Of a DNA stretch of 64,000 nt, positions 49,375 to 58,554 are shown one piece after another; within the stretch, counting starts at the first letter, position 1; each line of letters begins with the position of its first letter. This DNA is from Mageeibacillus sp. UBA6976 (GTDB lineage Bacteria > Bacillota > Clostridia > Saccharofermentanales > Saccharofermentanaceae). The position numbers were made by a program, and so were the translations under genes. The notes under the pieces were generated by a model, which was given only the letters and a program-made list of their open reading frames with translations, was not told where the DNA came from and did not search any database. The stretch covers positions 8,717 through 72,716 of the forward strand of contig DJYO01000026.1 of assembly GCA_002450155.1 (NCBI GenBank), given 5' to 3'.

Positions 49375-52050
49375 ATGCAGCCTCTAGGTTTAAATGAGAT
49401 AAGAGAGAGATACCTTTCGTTTTTTGAGTCAAAGGGACATTTAAGACTTCCGTCATTTTCCCTGGTACCCAAGAACGATCCATCGATCCTCCTGATCAAT
49501 GCGGGTATGACACCTATGAAGCCTTACTTTACAGGTGCAGAGACTCCGCCGCGCAAGAGAGTTACCACATGCCAGAAGTGCATAAGGACTCCTGATATAG
49601 AGAATGTAGGTCATACATCAAGACACGGAACCTACTTTGAGATGTTAGGCAACTTCTCCTTCGGAGATTACTTCAAGGATGAGGTCATTCCCTGGGCCTG
49701 GGAATTCCTTACCAAGGATCTGGAGATGGATCCTGACAGGCTCTGGCCTTCCGTATATGAAGAAGACGATGAGGCATTCGCCATCTGGAGAGATGTTATC
49801 GGTCTTCCTGAGAACAGGATAACAAGACTCGGCAAGGAAGATAACTTCTGGGAGCACGGTACAGGTCCCTGCGGCCCTTGCTCCGAGATCTATTTCGACA
49901 GAGGTGTCCAATACGGCTGCGGCAAGCCGGATTGCGGTCCGGGTTGTGAGTGCGACAGATTCGTTGAGATCTGGAACCTGGTATTCTCCCAGTTCGACAG
50001 ACAGGAGGACGGATCTTACCTCCCCTTAAAGCAGAAGAATATCGATACAGGTGCCGGACTTGAGAGAGTCGCATGCGTAATGCAGGGGGTAGATAACCTT
50101 TTCGAGGTTGATACGGTAAGAGCTATCCTTGACAAGGTATGCGAAGTGTCCGGCAAGACATATGGCGCAGACAAGGATGACGATGTTGCCATCCGTGTTA
50201 TTACAGACCATATGAGATCTTCTGTAATGATGATATCTGACGGCGTGCTCCCGTCTAATGAGGGCAGAGGCTACGTATTAAGAAGACTTATGCGCAGAGC
50301 TGCAAGATTCGGAAGACTCCTTGGCATCGACGGTGCATTCCTGGTTAAGATCGCCGAGGTGGTAGTAGAGCATAATAAAGATGCTTATCCCGAAGTCCTG
50401 GCAAGAGAAGACTACATCATGAAGATCATCTCCCAGGAAGAAGAGGCTTTCGGCAGGACCGTTGCCCAGGGAACAGAGATCTTAAATGACATGATCGCAT
50501 CCTGCAAAGAGCAGGGCAAGACAGTCCTTGCAGGAGAGGATGCATTTAAGCTCCACGATACTTACGGCTTCCCCTTGGATCTTACAAAGGAGATCGCAGC
50601 AGACTCCGGCCTTACTGTAGATGAAGATGGCTTTGCTTCTGCAATGAAGGAGCAGAAGAAGCGTGCCAGAGAAGCAACCCTTAAGAACGTGGCAGATACC
50701 GCATGGGGCGGGACCGAGCTTCCTGCTGACGTTGTAGCCGACAGCAAGGAGACATTGTTCCTGGGCTACGATGAGCTCTCCTGCAATGCCAATGTGCTCC
50801 ACATCATCAAGTCTGATGAGGAAGGCAATCTTCATAGCGAGGATGAGGCTTTTGAAGGCGACAGCATTATTGCTGTATTCGACCAGACAACTCTTTATGC
50901 TACGATGGGCGGTCAGATCCACGACGAAGGCATTGTTTCAAACGGTGATTTTGAGGCTAAGGTTGTATCTGTAGATAAGGATAATTCCGGCAAGTTCCTG
51001 CATAAGATAAATATCCTGAAGGGCACTGTTAAGAAGGGTGCGTCTGTTACTATCAAGACTGATTCAGAAGAAAGATTAGCCATTGCAAGAAACCACACGG
51101 CTACCCACATCTTACTGTCTGCATTAAAGAAGGTCCTTGGCTCTCATGTTGAGCAGGCAGGTTCCTTTGTAGGCGATGACAGATTAAGATTCGACTTTAC
51201 CCATTTCCAGGCAATGACAACAGAGGAATTAGACAAGGTCGAATCCATGGTAAATGAAGTCATATTAAGAGACCTTCCGGTCATAACCAAAGAGATGAGC
51301 ATTGACGAGGCAAGAAAGCTCGGCGCTACTGCTATCTTCGGTGAGAAGTACGGCGATACTGTAAGAGTCGTATCCGTAGGAAGCTTTGACGATCCCTTCG
51401 ATATGGAATTCTGCGGCGGTACTCATCTTAAGTCTTCCGGCCAGGTAGGTCAGTTCAGGATCGTCTCGGAGGCAGGTATTGCCAGCGGTACCAGAAGGAT
51501 CGAGGCCGTAACCGGTGCCAAGGCCTATGAGATGGCAAAAGCTGACAGAGAGCTTATAGGCGATGCGGCAGCAGCACTCAAGGTTTCAAGAGACCAGATC
51601 GTAGACCGTATTAACAGTCTCCATGCCGAGATCAAGAGCCTTACCAAGGAGCTCTCAGATATCGAGAAGGCCAAGGCCGGTTCATTTGCTGACGATGCCA
51701 TCAGCTCAGCCAAGGACTTAGGCGGTGTCATGGCAGTTATAGCTGAATGTGATGCTATCGATGCGGCAGCTCTGAGAGATACTGCTGATAAGATCAGGGA
51801 TAAGCTTGACTGTGGTGTCGTATTCCTTGCTGCAAAGGCATCTGACAAAGTTCTGTTTACTGCCATGGCTACAAAGTCAGCAGTAGAGAAGGGCGCTCAC
51901 TGCGGCAACATCATCAGAGAAGCTGCCAAGATCTGCGGAGGTGGCGGCGGCGGCCGTCCCGACATGGCTCAGGCAGGCGGTAAGGATATATCCAAGATCT
52001 CAGATGCTCTTGCAAAGGCTTCCGAGGTCCTCGGATCCCAGATAAAGTGA
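49375..52050 (+). CDS. alaS: Alanyl-tRNA synthetase
   Basis: 891 residues, full length. The class II catalytic domain (LNEIRERYLSFFESKGHLRLPSFSLVP, GMTPMKPYFTG, RHGTYFEMLGNFSFGDYFK) is followed by the editing domain with HTATHILLSAL and FCGGTHLKSSGQV zinc/His motifs, a coiled region, and the C-terminal GGGGGGRPDMAQAGGKD. It charges tRNA-Ala and clears Ser/Gly mischarging. hinT follows nine bases downstream, so they are co-transcribed. Confidence 0.98.
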   Translation: MQPLGLNEIRERYLSFFESKGHLRLPSFSLVPKNDPSILLINAGMTPMKPYFTGAETPPRKRVTTCQKCIRTPDIENVGHTSRHGTYFEMLGNFSFGDYFKDEVIPWAWEFLTKDLEMDPDRLWPSVYEEDDEAFAIWRDVIGLPENRITRLGKEDNFWEHGTGPCGPCSEIYFDRGVQYGCGKPDCGPGCECDRFVEIWNLVFSQFDRQEDGSYLPLKQKNIDTGAGLERVACVMQGVDNLFEVDTVRAILDKVCEVSGKTYGADKDDDVAIRVITDHMRSSVMMISDGVLPSNEGRGYVLRRLMRRAARFGRLLGIDGAFLVKIAEVVVEHNKDAYPEVLAREDYIMKIISQEEEAFGRTVAQGTEILNDMIASCKEQGKTVLAGEDAFKLHDTYGFPLDLTKEIAADSGLTVDEDGFASAMKEQKKRAREATLKNVADTAWGGTELPADVVADSKETLFLGYDELSCNANVLHIIKSDEEGNLHSEDEAFEGDSIIAVFDQTTLYATMGGQIHDEGIVSNGDFEAKVVSVDKDNSGKFLHKINILKGTVKKGASVTIKTDSEERLAIARNHTATHILLSALKKVLGSHVEQAGSFVGDDRLRFDFTHFQAMTTEELDKVESMVNEVILRDLPVITKEMSIDEARKLGATAIFGEKYGDTVRVVSVGSFDDPFDMEFCGGTHLKSSGQVGQFRIVSEAGIASGTRRIEAVTGAKAYEMAKADRELIGDAAAALKVSRDQIVDRINSLHAEIKSLTKELSDIEKAKAGSFADDAISSAKDLGGVMAVIAECDAIDAAALRDTADKIRDKLDCGVVFLAAKASDKVLFTAMATKSAVEKGAHCGNIIREAAKICGGGGGGRPDMAQAGGKDISKISDALAKASEVLGSQIK

Positions 52051-52059
52051 GGTATTAAT

Positions 52060-52401
52060 ATGTGCTTATTCTGTGACATTATAGAAGGCAAGATCCCTTC
52101 AACAAAAGTTTACGAGAACGATCATGTTCTTGCATTTGCAGACATCAATCCCGTGGCTCCCGTTCATGTCCTGGTGGTGCCTAAGAAACATTTTGACGAT
52201 ATTACCGACATGGCAGTAAAGCCGGAAGGCGACCTTTACATGACTGAGGTCATGAAGGGCATTAATGAAGTAGCCAGGATCAAGGGGCTTGATAACGGCT
52301 TCCGTGTGATCAACAACTGTGGCGAAGACGGAGCCCAGTCCGTTAAGCATGCACACTTCCATGTAATAGGCGGTGTTAAGCTTACGGAGAAGATGGTCTG
52401 A
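52060..52401 (+). CDS. hinT: HIT-family nucleotide phosphoramidase
   Basis: 113 residues, HinT length. CLFCDIIEGKIPSTKVYENDHVLAFADINP and the His triad KHAHFHVIGG are complete. HinT hydrolyses AMP-N phosphoramidates such as aminoacyl adenylates, which suits its place right after an aminoacyl-tRNA synthetase gene (inference). Confidence 0.95.
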   Translation: MCLFCDIIEGKIPSTKVYENDHVLAFADINPVAPVHVLVVPKKHFDDITDMAVKPEGDLYMTEVMKGINEVARIKGLDNGFRVINNCGEDGAQSVKHAHFHVIGGVKLTEKMV

Positions 52402-52436
52402 TAATACTCTTTTGTACTTTCTGTGTACTCTTAGAG

Positions 52437-52470
52437 GCGGTTTCTGCTGTATGGTGGAAATCGCTTTTTT
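52437..52470 (+). terminator. Terminator of alaS-hinT
   Basis: GCGGTTTC and GAAATCGC pair with one G-U pair and are followed by six T. Confidence 0.75.
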
Positions 52471-52510
52471 AATATGCTATTAATTGCTTAAATAAAAGAG
52501 GGGTATGGAT

Positions 52511-54820
52511 ATGAAGAGATCTTGTGCTGTCCTTCTCATATGTCTTTTGCTTTTTACATCATGCAGAGCGGGAGATGCCGGGACATCTATCAGGGCAGAG
52601 GAATTTGTAACTGATTCAGAGTGGTTTGACACAGAGGTCTATTTTACAAGGCAGTATGAGGATGCAGGCAGTCAGGAAGCTCCTGCCGGCTGCGGAGATA
52701 TCATCTACGCAGACGGGGATAAGGTCCTGGTATATGAATGCTACGACATAGGAGCTCCTGACTACATGAATACCCCGGGCGATATGCCGGATGTATGTCA
52801 TCTGAATGAATATGATCTCACATCTCCTCAAGATGATCTGTCGCCTCAGGCTACCATTGATCTTAAAGCTTATAGTCTTGTGTATCAGAATGAGGATCTC
52901 ACTGATTATTCTTCTATCAAGATGATATGGTATAGAGACGGGATCTGTTATTTCATAGTAGGTAAATATAGTGAAGGTGTCTATCAGGATGGTGAAGGTG
53001 TCTATCAGGCTAAGATAACAGCCATAGATATTGCAGATGGGAAGATCGTTAAAGAGTGTGAAGGGGATGATATAAACAGCGTCTTTGCAAATGAATCTGT
53101 AATTATAGAAGGCTTAAGGCAGGATGGATCAGGCGTTACTGTCTTGGTAACAGATTATTCTTCTTCAGGCGGGATCAAGACTGTAAGGCTTAGTGAGGCG
53201 CTTGATATAGAGAAGATCGAACCTGTCGCAGGCCTTGAGGGCTATAATGCCGGCATGGTCTACAATATGGAGGACGGATTCCTGTTATCCTGCTATAACG
53301 GAGATTCACCTGAGACCTGGTTTAAGGTCGGAGCTGATAATGTGGCAGTGCCTTCGGAGGGTATCGATGAATCAGGCCCGGGCAGGATAAGCGTTCTTGA
53401 TGGAGAGGTCTATAGATCTGATATCTCATCTATCAGAAAGCTTGACAGAGCCAGTGGTGAATATCAGGACTTCCTTGATTACAATAACAGCAATATCGAC
53501 AGGCAGTATGTAGATAGGCTGAGACTTATCTATGCGTCTGATGACACCATGATCGCAACTGCTACTACAGGTTCCACAGGAAGATATGCTTTCTTCCGTT
53601 TTACCAGAGCTGAGCATAATCCCAATGTCGGCAGATCCATAATAAGAATCTGCTCAACGGATGATTATATTAGACCTGAAGTAACAGAGGCGATATGTGA
53701 TTTCAATAACACTTCATCTGATGTCTACATAGTATATGATGACAGATATCTGGTAGATAATTTCATAGAGACTGATGCCTCAGATCTTTCTTTAGAGGAA
53801 TACTATTCTGACGATTATGCTGTAGCTAAGGCAAAAGCAAGATCTGAAGCGATGAACCGTATCAGGCTTGATATCATATCCGGCACAGGTCCTGATATCC
53901 TTTTGGACTGTTATGATATGGCCGGTCTTAACAGCGATCTGATCCTTACGGATCTAAGGCCGTTTATAACAGGGGCAGAAGGTTTTACCGAAGGCGATTA
54001 TTTTCCTGTTTTATTAGATGGAGAGGATGAGATCTATCAGTTCCCCTTGGAAGTAAGTCTTAACGCCCTGTATTATGACGGGGACTACAGCTCTTATTTT
54101 GACGGTTACGGTATAAGCTTTGAATCCTATAATGAGATGGTGTCAGATGCCAATAACGGCAAAGATCCCATATCCGCTCTTAATACCAGGACAAACTATC
54201 TTATAACTCTCTTTGACTACTATTACCAGGACTATGTTAAAGACGGCAAGGTTGATCTTGATAACGATGAGTTCAGAGCTCTGGCGGAATTCGTTAAGGA
54301 TAAGCCTGAACTGTTTAGTTTCGACATGGATCCGGTTATGTGCAGTTACAATTGGACCGGGACGCCTGATTATCTTACCGCCGGATATAATGTTGCAGGA
54401 CTTCCTTCGGCAGGTTCGGGAGGCCTTATGCTGAATTGTGACGCTTCAATTGCCATAAGCGCGGCATGTCCCAGGATAGAAGAGCTTAAGCCTTTTGTAG
54501 TAAGCCTGCTTACAAGTAGCGGCATGAACAGGGAAGTATACCGTCAGAAGTCTACAGACATTATATCTTTATATAATGAGCAGATCGCAAAACAGGATGA
54601 GATCTGGGGTGAGAGCAGTCCCAAGATCCCCTTGGAAAATGTAGATATCCAGATGGAAGCTATTGATAATGCCCGGGGAATAATAAGCTTCGATCCTGAT
54701 ATAAATGTCATTCTTATGGAAGAGATCCAGCCTTATTTTGAAGGGGATAAGACCCTGGACGAAGTGATCCCTGTTATAGAGGACAGATGCGCCACCGTCA
54801 TATCCGAGAGGAGCTTGTAG
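52511..54820 (+). CDS. Large lipoprotein with solute-binding C-terminal half
   Basis: 769 residues. The signal peptide ends LFTSC (Cys18). Residues about 30-385 are beta-rich with repeated propeller-like blades (DGDKVLVYECYDIG, DGICYFIVGKYSE, NMEDGFLLSCYNGD, LDGEVYRSDISSIRKLD). Residues about 390-769 have solute-binding features: RIRLDIISGTGPDILLDCYDMAGL, LTDLRPFITG, YQFPLEVSLNALYYDG, a Ser/Gly loop LPSAGSGGLMLNCDASIAIS. Fusing a propeller to a binding protein is unusual. There is no permease nearby. I start at 52511 because GAGGGG is eight bases upstream, too close to the ATG at 52505. Confidence 0.78.
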   Translation: MKRSCAVLLICLLLFTSCRAGDAGTSIRAEEFVTDSEWFDTEVYFTRQYEDAGSQEAPAGCGDIIYADGDKVLVYECYDIGAPDYMNTPGDMPDVCHLNEYDLTSPQDDLSPQATIDLKAYSLVYQNEDLTDYSSIKMIWYRDGICYFIVGKYSEGVYQDGEGVYQAKITAIDIADGKIVKECEGDDINSVFANESVIIEGLRQDGSGVTVLVTDYSSSGGIKTVRLSEALDIEKIEPVAGLEGYNAGMVYNMEDGFLLSCYNGDSPETWFKVGADNVAVPSEGIDESGPGRISVLDGEVYRSDISSIRKLDRASGEYQDFLDYNNSNIDRQYVDRLRLIYASDDTMIATATTGSTGRYAFFRFTRAEHNPNVGRSIIRICSTDDYIRPEVTEAICDFNNTSSDVYIVYDDRYLVDNFIETDASDLSLEEYYSDDYAVAKAKARSEAMNRIRLDIISGTGPDILLDCYDMAGLNSDLILTDLRPFITGAEGFTEGDYFPVLLDGEDEIYQFPLEVSLNALYYDGDYSSYFDGYGISFESYNEMVSDANNGKDPISALNTRTNYLITLFDYYYQDYVKDGKVDLDNDEFRALAEFVKDKPELFSFDMDPVMCSYNWTGTPDYLTAGYNVAGLPSAGSGGLMLNCDASIAISAACPRIEELKPFVVSLLTSSGMNREVYRQKSTDIISLYNEQIAKQDEIWGESSPKIPLENVDIQMEAIDNARGIISFDPDINVILMEEIQPYFEGDKTLDEVIPVIEDRCATVISERSL

Positions 54821-54882
54821 GTTGATTTACTCTGTCAAAATGTTAAACTACCGACAGTTTGTTTAAGGAGTAAGTTCTAGCT

Positions 54883-55530
54883 ATGACCAGAATGAGGACA
54901 AAGCGCAATATTCCTGCGCGCATGGAGAGATGTCACGAGCGTTGGTTCGATGCCCCTATGCTTAATAAAGGCAATTGGAGAGGCGCCTGCGGATTTAGTG
55001 AAGATACGCCGGTATGGCTTGAGATAGGCTGCGGTAAGGGTAAGTTCTGCACCGAGATGGCAGCGCTCCACCCGGAAGTCTTATATATAGCAATGGAGCG
55101 TGACCAGTCTGTTACCCTTGCGGCGGTAGAAAAGGCCCATGCTCTGGAGCTTAAGAATCTCTTCTTTATCAGGGGAGATGCAGGTCTTATAGAGAACTAT
55201 TTTGCAGAAGACGAGATAGACAGGATATTCCTCAATTTCTCCGATCCCTGGACCAGACAGAACAAACCCAAAAGGCGCCTTACCTACAGAGCCTTCCTTG
55301 AGAAGTACAAGGTGATGCTCAAAAAGGGCGGGGCAATAGAGTTTAAGACCGATAACGACGAGCTCTTTGATTTCTCCTTGGATGAATTCAGGGAATGTGG
55401 CTTTACCCTTACAGATGAGACCCGAGATCTGCATAACAGCAGCTATGACAAGACCAATATCAGGACTGAGTTCGAGCAGAAGTTCGCAGACCAGGGGATA
55501 AATATAAAACGCGTCGTTGCAAATTACTGA
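54883..55530 (+). CDS. trmB: tRNA (guanine-N7-)-methyltransferase TrmB
   Basis: Methylates G46 of tRNA, 215 residues. VWLEIGCGKGKFCTEMA is the SAM site, and RIFLNFSDPWTRQNKPKRRLTYRAFLEKY with the NFSDPW/KRRL motif is family-specific. FKTDNDELFDFSL and the C-terminal TEFEQKF also match. AAGGAG lies 12 bases upstream of the ATG. Monocistronic, with a terminator downstream. Confidence 0.96.
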   Translation: MTRMRTKRNIPARMERCHERWFDAPMLNKGNWRGACGFSEDTPVWLEIGCGKGKFCTEMAALHPEVLYIAMERDQSVTLAAVEKAHALELKNLFFIRGDAGLIENYFAEDEIDRIFLNFSDPWTRQNKPKRRLTYRAFLEKYKVMLKKGGAIEFKTDNDELFDFSLDEFRECGFTLTDETRDLHNSSYDKTNIRTEFEQKFADQGINIKRVVANY

Positions 55531-55535
55531 TCAGG

Positions 55536-55569
55536 ATGCCGTCTTAGAAATAAGGCGGCATATTTATTT
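55536..55569 (+). terminator. Terminator of trmB
   Basis: GCCGTCTTA and TAAGGCGGC pair with one G-U pair around GAAA; ATTTATTT follows. Confidence 0.75.
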
Positions 55570-55589
55570 GGATTTTTTTGAAATAGGGG

Positions 55590-55618
55590 TTGACATGGTG
55601 ATATAAGAAGTGTATTCT
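55590..55618 (+). promoter_or_regulatory. Promoter of the met/cys operon
   Basis: Perfect TTGACA (55590-55595), 17-base spacer and TATTCT (55613-55618). The transcript should start near 55620-55625, where CCTACC/GGTAGG (55620-55636) forms a 5' hairpin. Confidence 0.8.
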
Positions 55619-55670
55619 ACCTACCAATCAGGTAGGGAATAACAAATATCCCGGGAAAGGAGGAGCCGCA

Positions 55671-55787
55671 ATGTTAACAGGTACTTATAACATTAATGTC
55701 ATGTGTATGACGATGGAGGCCATGTGTATGTATAAACAAGAGCGCTTCTCTGTCGTCTCAACAAGCCCGGATATGCGAATGTGCTAA
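55671..55787 (+). CDS. Met/Cys-rich attenuator leader peptide (38 codons)
   Basis: Too short for ordinary gene calls but well formed: RBS AAAGGAGGAG lies nine or so bases before ATG 55671 and the frame ends at TAA 55785-55787. Of 38 residues, eight are Met (1, 11, 13, 15, 18, 20, 35, 37) and three Cys (12, 19, 38). The cluster MCMTMEAMCM occupies residues 11-20, and the peptide ends MRMC. It has no features of a working protein, and its composition matches the amino acids handled by the operon behind it. Ribosome stalling at the Met/Cys codons (55701-55730) would leave the antiterminator strand free. The role is inferred, but sequence, spacing and RNA pairings agree. Confidence 0.85.
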   Translation: MLTGTYNINVMCMTMEAMCMYKQERFSVVSTSPDMRMC

Positions 55788-55811
55788 GGACAAGATAACA
55801 AGACGATCATG

Positions 55812-55840
55812 AAGAGAGGCGCAGAGTGCCTCTCTTTTTT
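55812..55840 (+). terminator. Attenuator terminator before metN
   Basis: A nine-bp perfect stem with loop GCAGAGT and six T. It lies between the leader peptide and metN. Confidence 0.9.
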
Positions 55841-55926
55841 ATCGGCAAAGCAAAACGGATTATTGAAACAGATTCCCTGACTGATCAAGATTCTTGAGGC
55901 AAGGCCTCTTGCAAAGGTGACTAACG

Positions 55927-56940
55927 ATGAGTAATGAGACAATTTACAGTTTAAAGAACGTGACCAAGAGCTTTGGCGAGCTCACGGCGGTGAATGATAT
56001 CAGCCTTGATATCAGAAGAGGCGAGATATTCGGTATCATCGGAATGAGCGGAGCAGGTAAGAGCACTTTGGTGAGAACGCTTAACGGACTTGAGAGTGTA
56101 TCTTCCGGGAAAGTGGAATTTGAAGGCAAGGATCTTGCCGGCCTTTCCGAAAAGGAGCTTAACAGTCTCAGACACTCCATCGCAATGATCTTCCAGAATT
56201 TCAATCTGCTTAGTCAGAAGACCGTACTTGATAATGTTGTTTTGCCGCTTAAGATATCGGGCAAGGACAAGGCAGAGCAGAAACAGAAGGCGCTGGAGAT
56301 GCTTAAAGTCGTAGGACTTGAGAGCAAGGCCAAGGCTTATCCGAGACAGCTTTCCGGCGGACAGAAGCAGAGAGTTGCAATTGCAAGAGCACTTACCATG
56401 GACCCGAAAGTCCTCCTTTGCGATGAGGCTACTTCGGCTCTCGATCCCAAGATAACAGAAGACATACTGAAATTGCTAAAGAGTATCAATGAAACACTGG
56501 GGATAACGATCGTGATCATTACCCATGAGATGCGTGTAATTGAGAAAATATGCGACAGAGTCGGGATCATAGACGAAGGCAGACTTGTAGAGACCGGACC
56601 GGTTTCAGAGGTCTTTACAAATCCTAAGACCGATATCGCAAAGCGCCTGATCTTTGCAGACAGGGATGAAGCATTCCCCGTTGATGAGGAATTCAGGGGT
56701 AAGAAGATCGCAAGGATCGTATTTGACGGAACCACATCAACAGAACCGATCGTATGCAGACTTACTAAGGAGACAGGACTTACCGTCAGCATCTTAGGAG
56801 CTAACACAAGAAGTGTCGGAGGCATAGGTTACGGACAGATGATAATCGAGCTCCCCAAGGACAGGACAGAAGAAGAGAGGATAACAGAGTTCTTTGTTAA
56901 GAACGGAGTTAAAGTTACGGAGGTATCAGACAATGGGTAA
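55927..56940 (+). CDS. metN: Methionine ABC transporter ATP-binding protein
   Basis: 337 residues. The ABC domain shows GMSGAGKSTL (Walker A), LSGGQKQRVAIARAL (signature) and VLLCDEATSALDP (Walker B). The C-terminal NIL/ACT-like domain (about 262-337) in MetN binds Met and inhibits transport. Energises D/L-Met uptake with MetI and MetQ. It is the first structural gene after the attenuator. RBS AAAGGTGA. Confidence 0.95.
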   Translation: MSNETIYSLKNVTKSFGELTAVNDISLDIRRGEIFGIIGMSGAGKSTLVRTLNGLESVSSGKVEFEGKDLAGLSEKELNSLRHSIAMIFQNFNLLSQKTVLDNVVLPLKISGKDKAEQKQKALEMLKVVGLESKAKAYPRQLSGGQKQRVAIARALTMDPKVLLCDEATSALDPKITEDILKLLKSINETLGITIVIITHEMRVIEKICDRVGIIDEGRLVETGPVSEVFTNPKTDIAKRLIFADRDEAFPVDEEFRGKKIARIVFDGTTSTEPIVCRLTKETGLTVSILGANTRSVGGIGYGQMIIELPKDRTEEERITEFFVKNGVKVTEVSDNG

Positions 56941-57586
56941 TATAAACTGGTTAGAGATCTTAAATGCGACCCTTGATACTCTTCAGATGACCGGCTTTTC
57001 TGTCTTGTTCTCTTATGCAGTAGGACTCCCCTTGGGCGTAGTCCTGGTAACTACACAGAAGGGCGGGATACTCCAGAACAAAGTATTAAACGGTATCGTC
57101 GGAACAATAGTAAATATCCTCCGTTCCATACCCTTTGTAATTCTTATCATCGTACTTATACCTTTTACAAGACTTGTAGTAGGAACATCACTTGGAACTG
57201 CGGCTACCATTGTGCCCCTTACGGTGGGATCGATCCCGATCGTAGCAAGAATGGTGGAGGCATCCCTTAAGGAAGTGGATCCCGGCATCGTTGAAGCCGC
57301 AAGATCCATGGGTGCATCCAAGTTCCAGATCATAAGATTGTTCCTGCTCCCTGAAGCGCTGCCGTCACTGCTTCTCGGTCTGGCAATAAACACTGCAACG
57401 ATCATCGGATACTCTGCTATGGCAGGCATCATCGGAGGAGGAGGGCTTGGTACTATCGCCCTTAACTACGGTTACTACAGATATAAGACAGACATACTTC
57501 TGATAACCGTAATACTCCTGGTAGTCCTGATTCAGCTTACGCAGGAGATCGGTATCAGGGTATCCACCAGGATAAGACACACTTAA
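56933..57586 (+). CDS. metI: Methionine ABC transporter permease
   Basis: 217 residues, with five membrane helices. The EAA loop (VEAARSMGASKFQIIRLFLLPEALP) that contacts MetN is clear. The start at 56933 (RBS GGAGG nine bases upstream) overlaps metN by eight bases; a longer frame from 56894 lacks an RBS. Confidence 0.95.
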   Translation: MGNINWLEILNATLDTLQMTGFSVLFSYAVGLPLGVVLVTTQKGGILQNKVLNGIVGTIVNILRSIPFVILIIVLIPFTRLVVGTSLGTAATIVPLTVGSIPIVARMVEASLKEVDPGIVEAARSMGASKFQIIRLFLLPEALPSLLLGLAINTATIIGYSAMAGIIGGGGLGTIALNYGYYRYKTDILLITVILLVVLIQLTQEIGIRVSTRIRHT

Positions 57587-57625
57587 TCACTACAAAAACT
57601 AATCAGATCAAAAAGGAGATTTAAC

Positions 57626-58462
57626 ATGAAAAGATTAATAGCAACAGCACTTACACTTTCACTTGCAGCATCACTTATCGCAGGATGCTCATCAACAGAC
57701 GAGAGTAAGGCACCAGGAGAAACTGCTCAGGAAACAGCTACTATTACAGTCGGCGCATCAGTAACACCTCACTCTGAGATCCTCTATCAGGCACAGAGCA
57801 TCCTTGCAGCAGAGGGCATCACACTTAACGTAGTGGAGATAGAAGACGTTGTAACACCTAACACAGGCGTAGCCGAGGGAACACTTGATGCAAACTTCTT
57901 CCAGCACCAGCCTTACCTCGATGACTTCAATGCAGAGAACGGAACAGACCTTGTATCTATAGGCGCAGTACACTACGAACCCTTCGGCGTTTATCCGGGA
58001 AAGACAGCAAGCCTTGATGAGCTCCCCGAGGGCGCAGTAGTAGCCGTACCTAACAATGTAACAAACGAAGCAAGGGCGCTCCTTCTGTTAGAGCAGGAAG
58101 GCATCATCGAAGTTGACGATGCAGCCGGCATCCTCGCAACTGTTCAGGATATTACTTCAAACCCTCTCAATATCGAGTTTGTAGAAGTAGACCCCGCTCA
58201 GCTCGTAAGAACACTTCCCGATGTAGACATAGCAGTCATCAATGGTAACTACGCATTAGAGGGCGGCCTCAGCATCCAGGATGCTATCGCTGTAGAGGCA
58301 GCAGACGGACTTGCAGCTCAGACATATAAGAACATCGTTGTTACAACAGCTGACAAGGCTAACGATCCCGCGCTCGCAAGACTTGTGGAAGTACTCCAGT
58401 CACAGGAGATCCAGGACTATATCCTGAACACATACAACGGTTCAGTAGTACCTGTTCAGTAA
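57626..58462 (+). CDS. metQ: Methionine-binding lipoprotein
   Basis: 278 residues, NlpA family. The signal peptide ends LIAGC (Cys21). ITVGASVTPHSEILYQ, ANFFQHQPYLDDFN, LVSIGAVHYEPFGVYP and VVAVPNNVTNEARALLLLEQEG are MetQ signatures. It delivers Met to MetNI. RBS AAAGGAGA. Confidence 0.95.
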   Translation: MKRLIATALTLSLAASLIAGCSSTDESKAPGETAQETATITVGASVTPHSEILYQAQSILAAEGITLNVVEIEDVVTPNTGVAEGTLDANFFQHQPYLDDFNAENGTDLVSIGAVHYEPFGVYPGKTASLDELPEGAVVAVPNNVTNEARALLLLEQEGIIEVDDAAGILATVQDITSNPLNIEFVEVDPAQLVRTLPDVDIAVINGNYALEGGLSIQDAIAVEAADGLAAQTYKNIVVTTADKANDPALARLVEVLQSQEIQDYILNTYNGSVVPVQ

Positions 58463-58480
58463 AAAGATATCATTAAGCCG

Positions 58481-58518
58481 TCTGAGGGCGGCAGGATAAC
58501 CGCCCTCAGATCTTTATT
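58481..58518 (+). terminator. Hairpin after metQ (partial terminator)
   Basis: TCTGAGGGCGG (58481-58491) and CCGCCCTCAGA (58500-58510) form a perfect 11-bp stem. The tail TCTTTATT is only moderately T-rich, so some read-through into the following genes is likely. Confidence 0.65.
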
Positions 58519-58554
58519 CAATGAAAAAAACAAACATAAAAAGGAGATAACAAT

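Larger units (their letters stand above)
55620..55840 (+). promoter_or_regulatory. Ribosome-mediated transcription attenuator of the metNIQ operon
   Basis: The leader RNA can take two exclusive forms. Terminator: AAGAGAGGC (55812-55820) pairs with GCCTCTCTT (55828-55836). Antiterminator: GCGCTTCTCT (55742-55751) pairs with AGAGAGGCGC (55813-55822), ten bases with one G-U pair. It is extended by TCGTCT (55753-55758) with AGACGA (55801-55806). The 5' antiterminator strand starts 12 bases after the MCMTMEAMCM codons, so a ribosome stalled there leaves it free. A ribosome that reaches the stop codon region covers or has disrupted it. Lack of Met- or Cys-tRNA should therefore allow read-through into metN. 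Confidence 0.8.

Noticed and set aside
55590..55926. S-box, T-box or other known Met/Cys riboswitch before metN
   Set aside because: I found no T-box specifier/antiterminator sequence and no S-box core; the visible structure is explained by a leader peptide attenuator.
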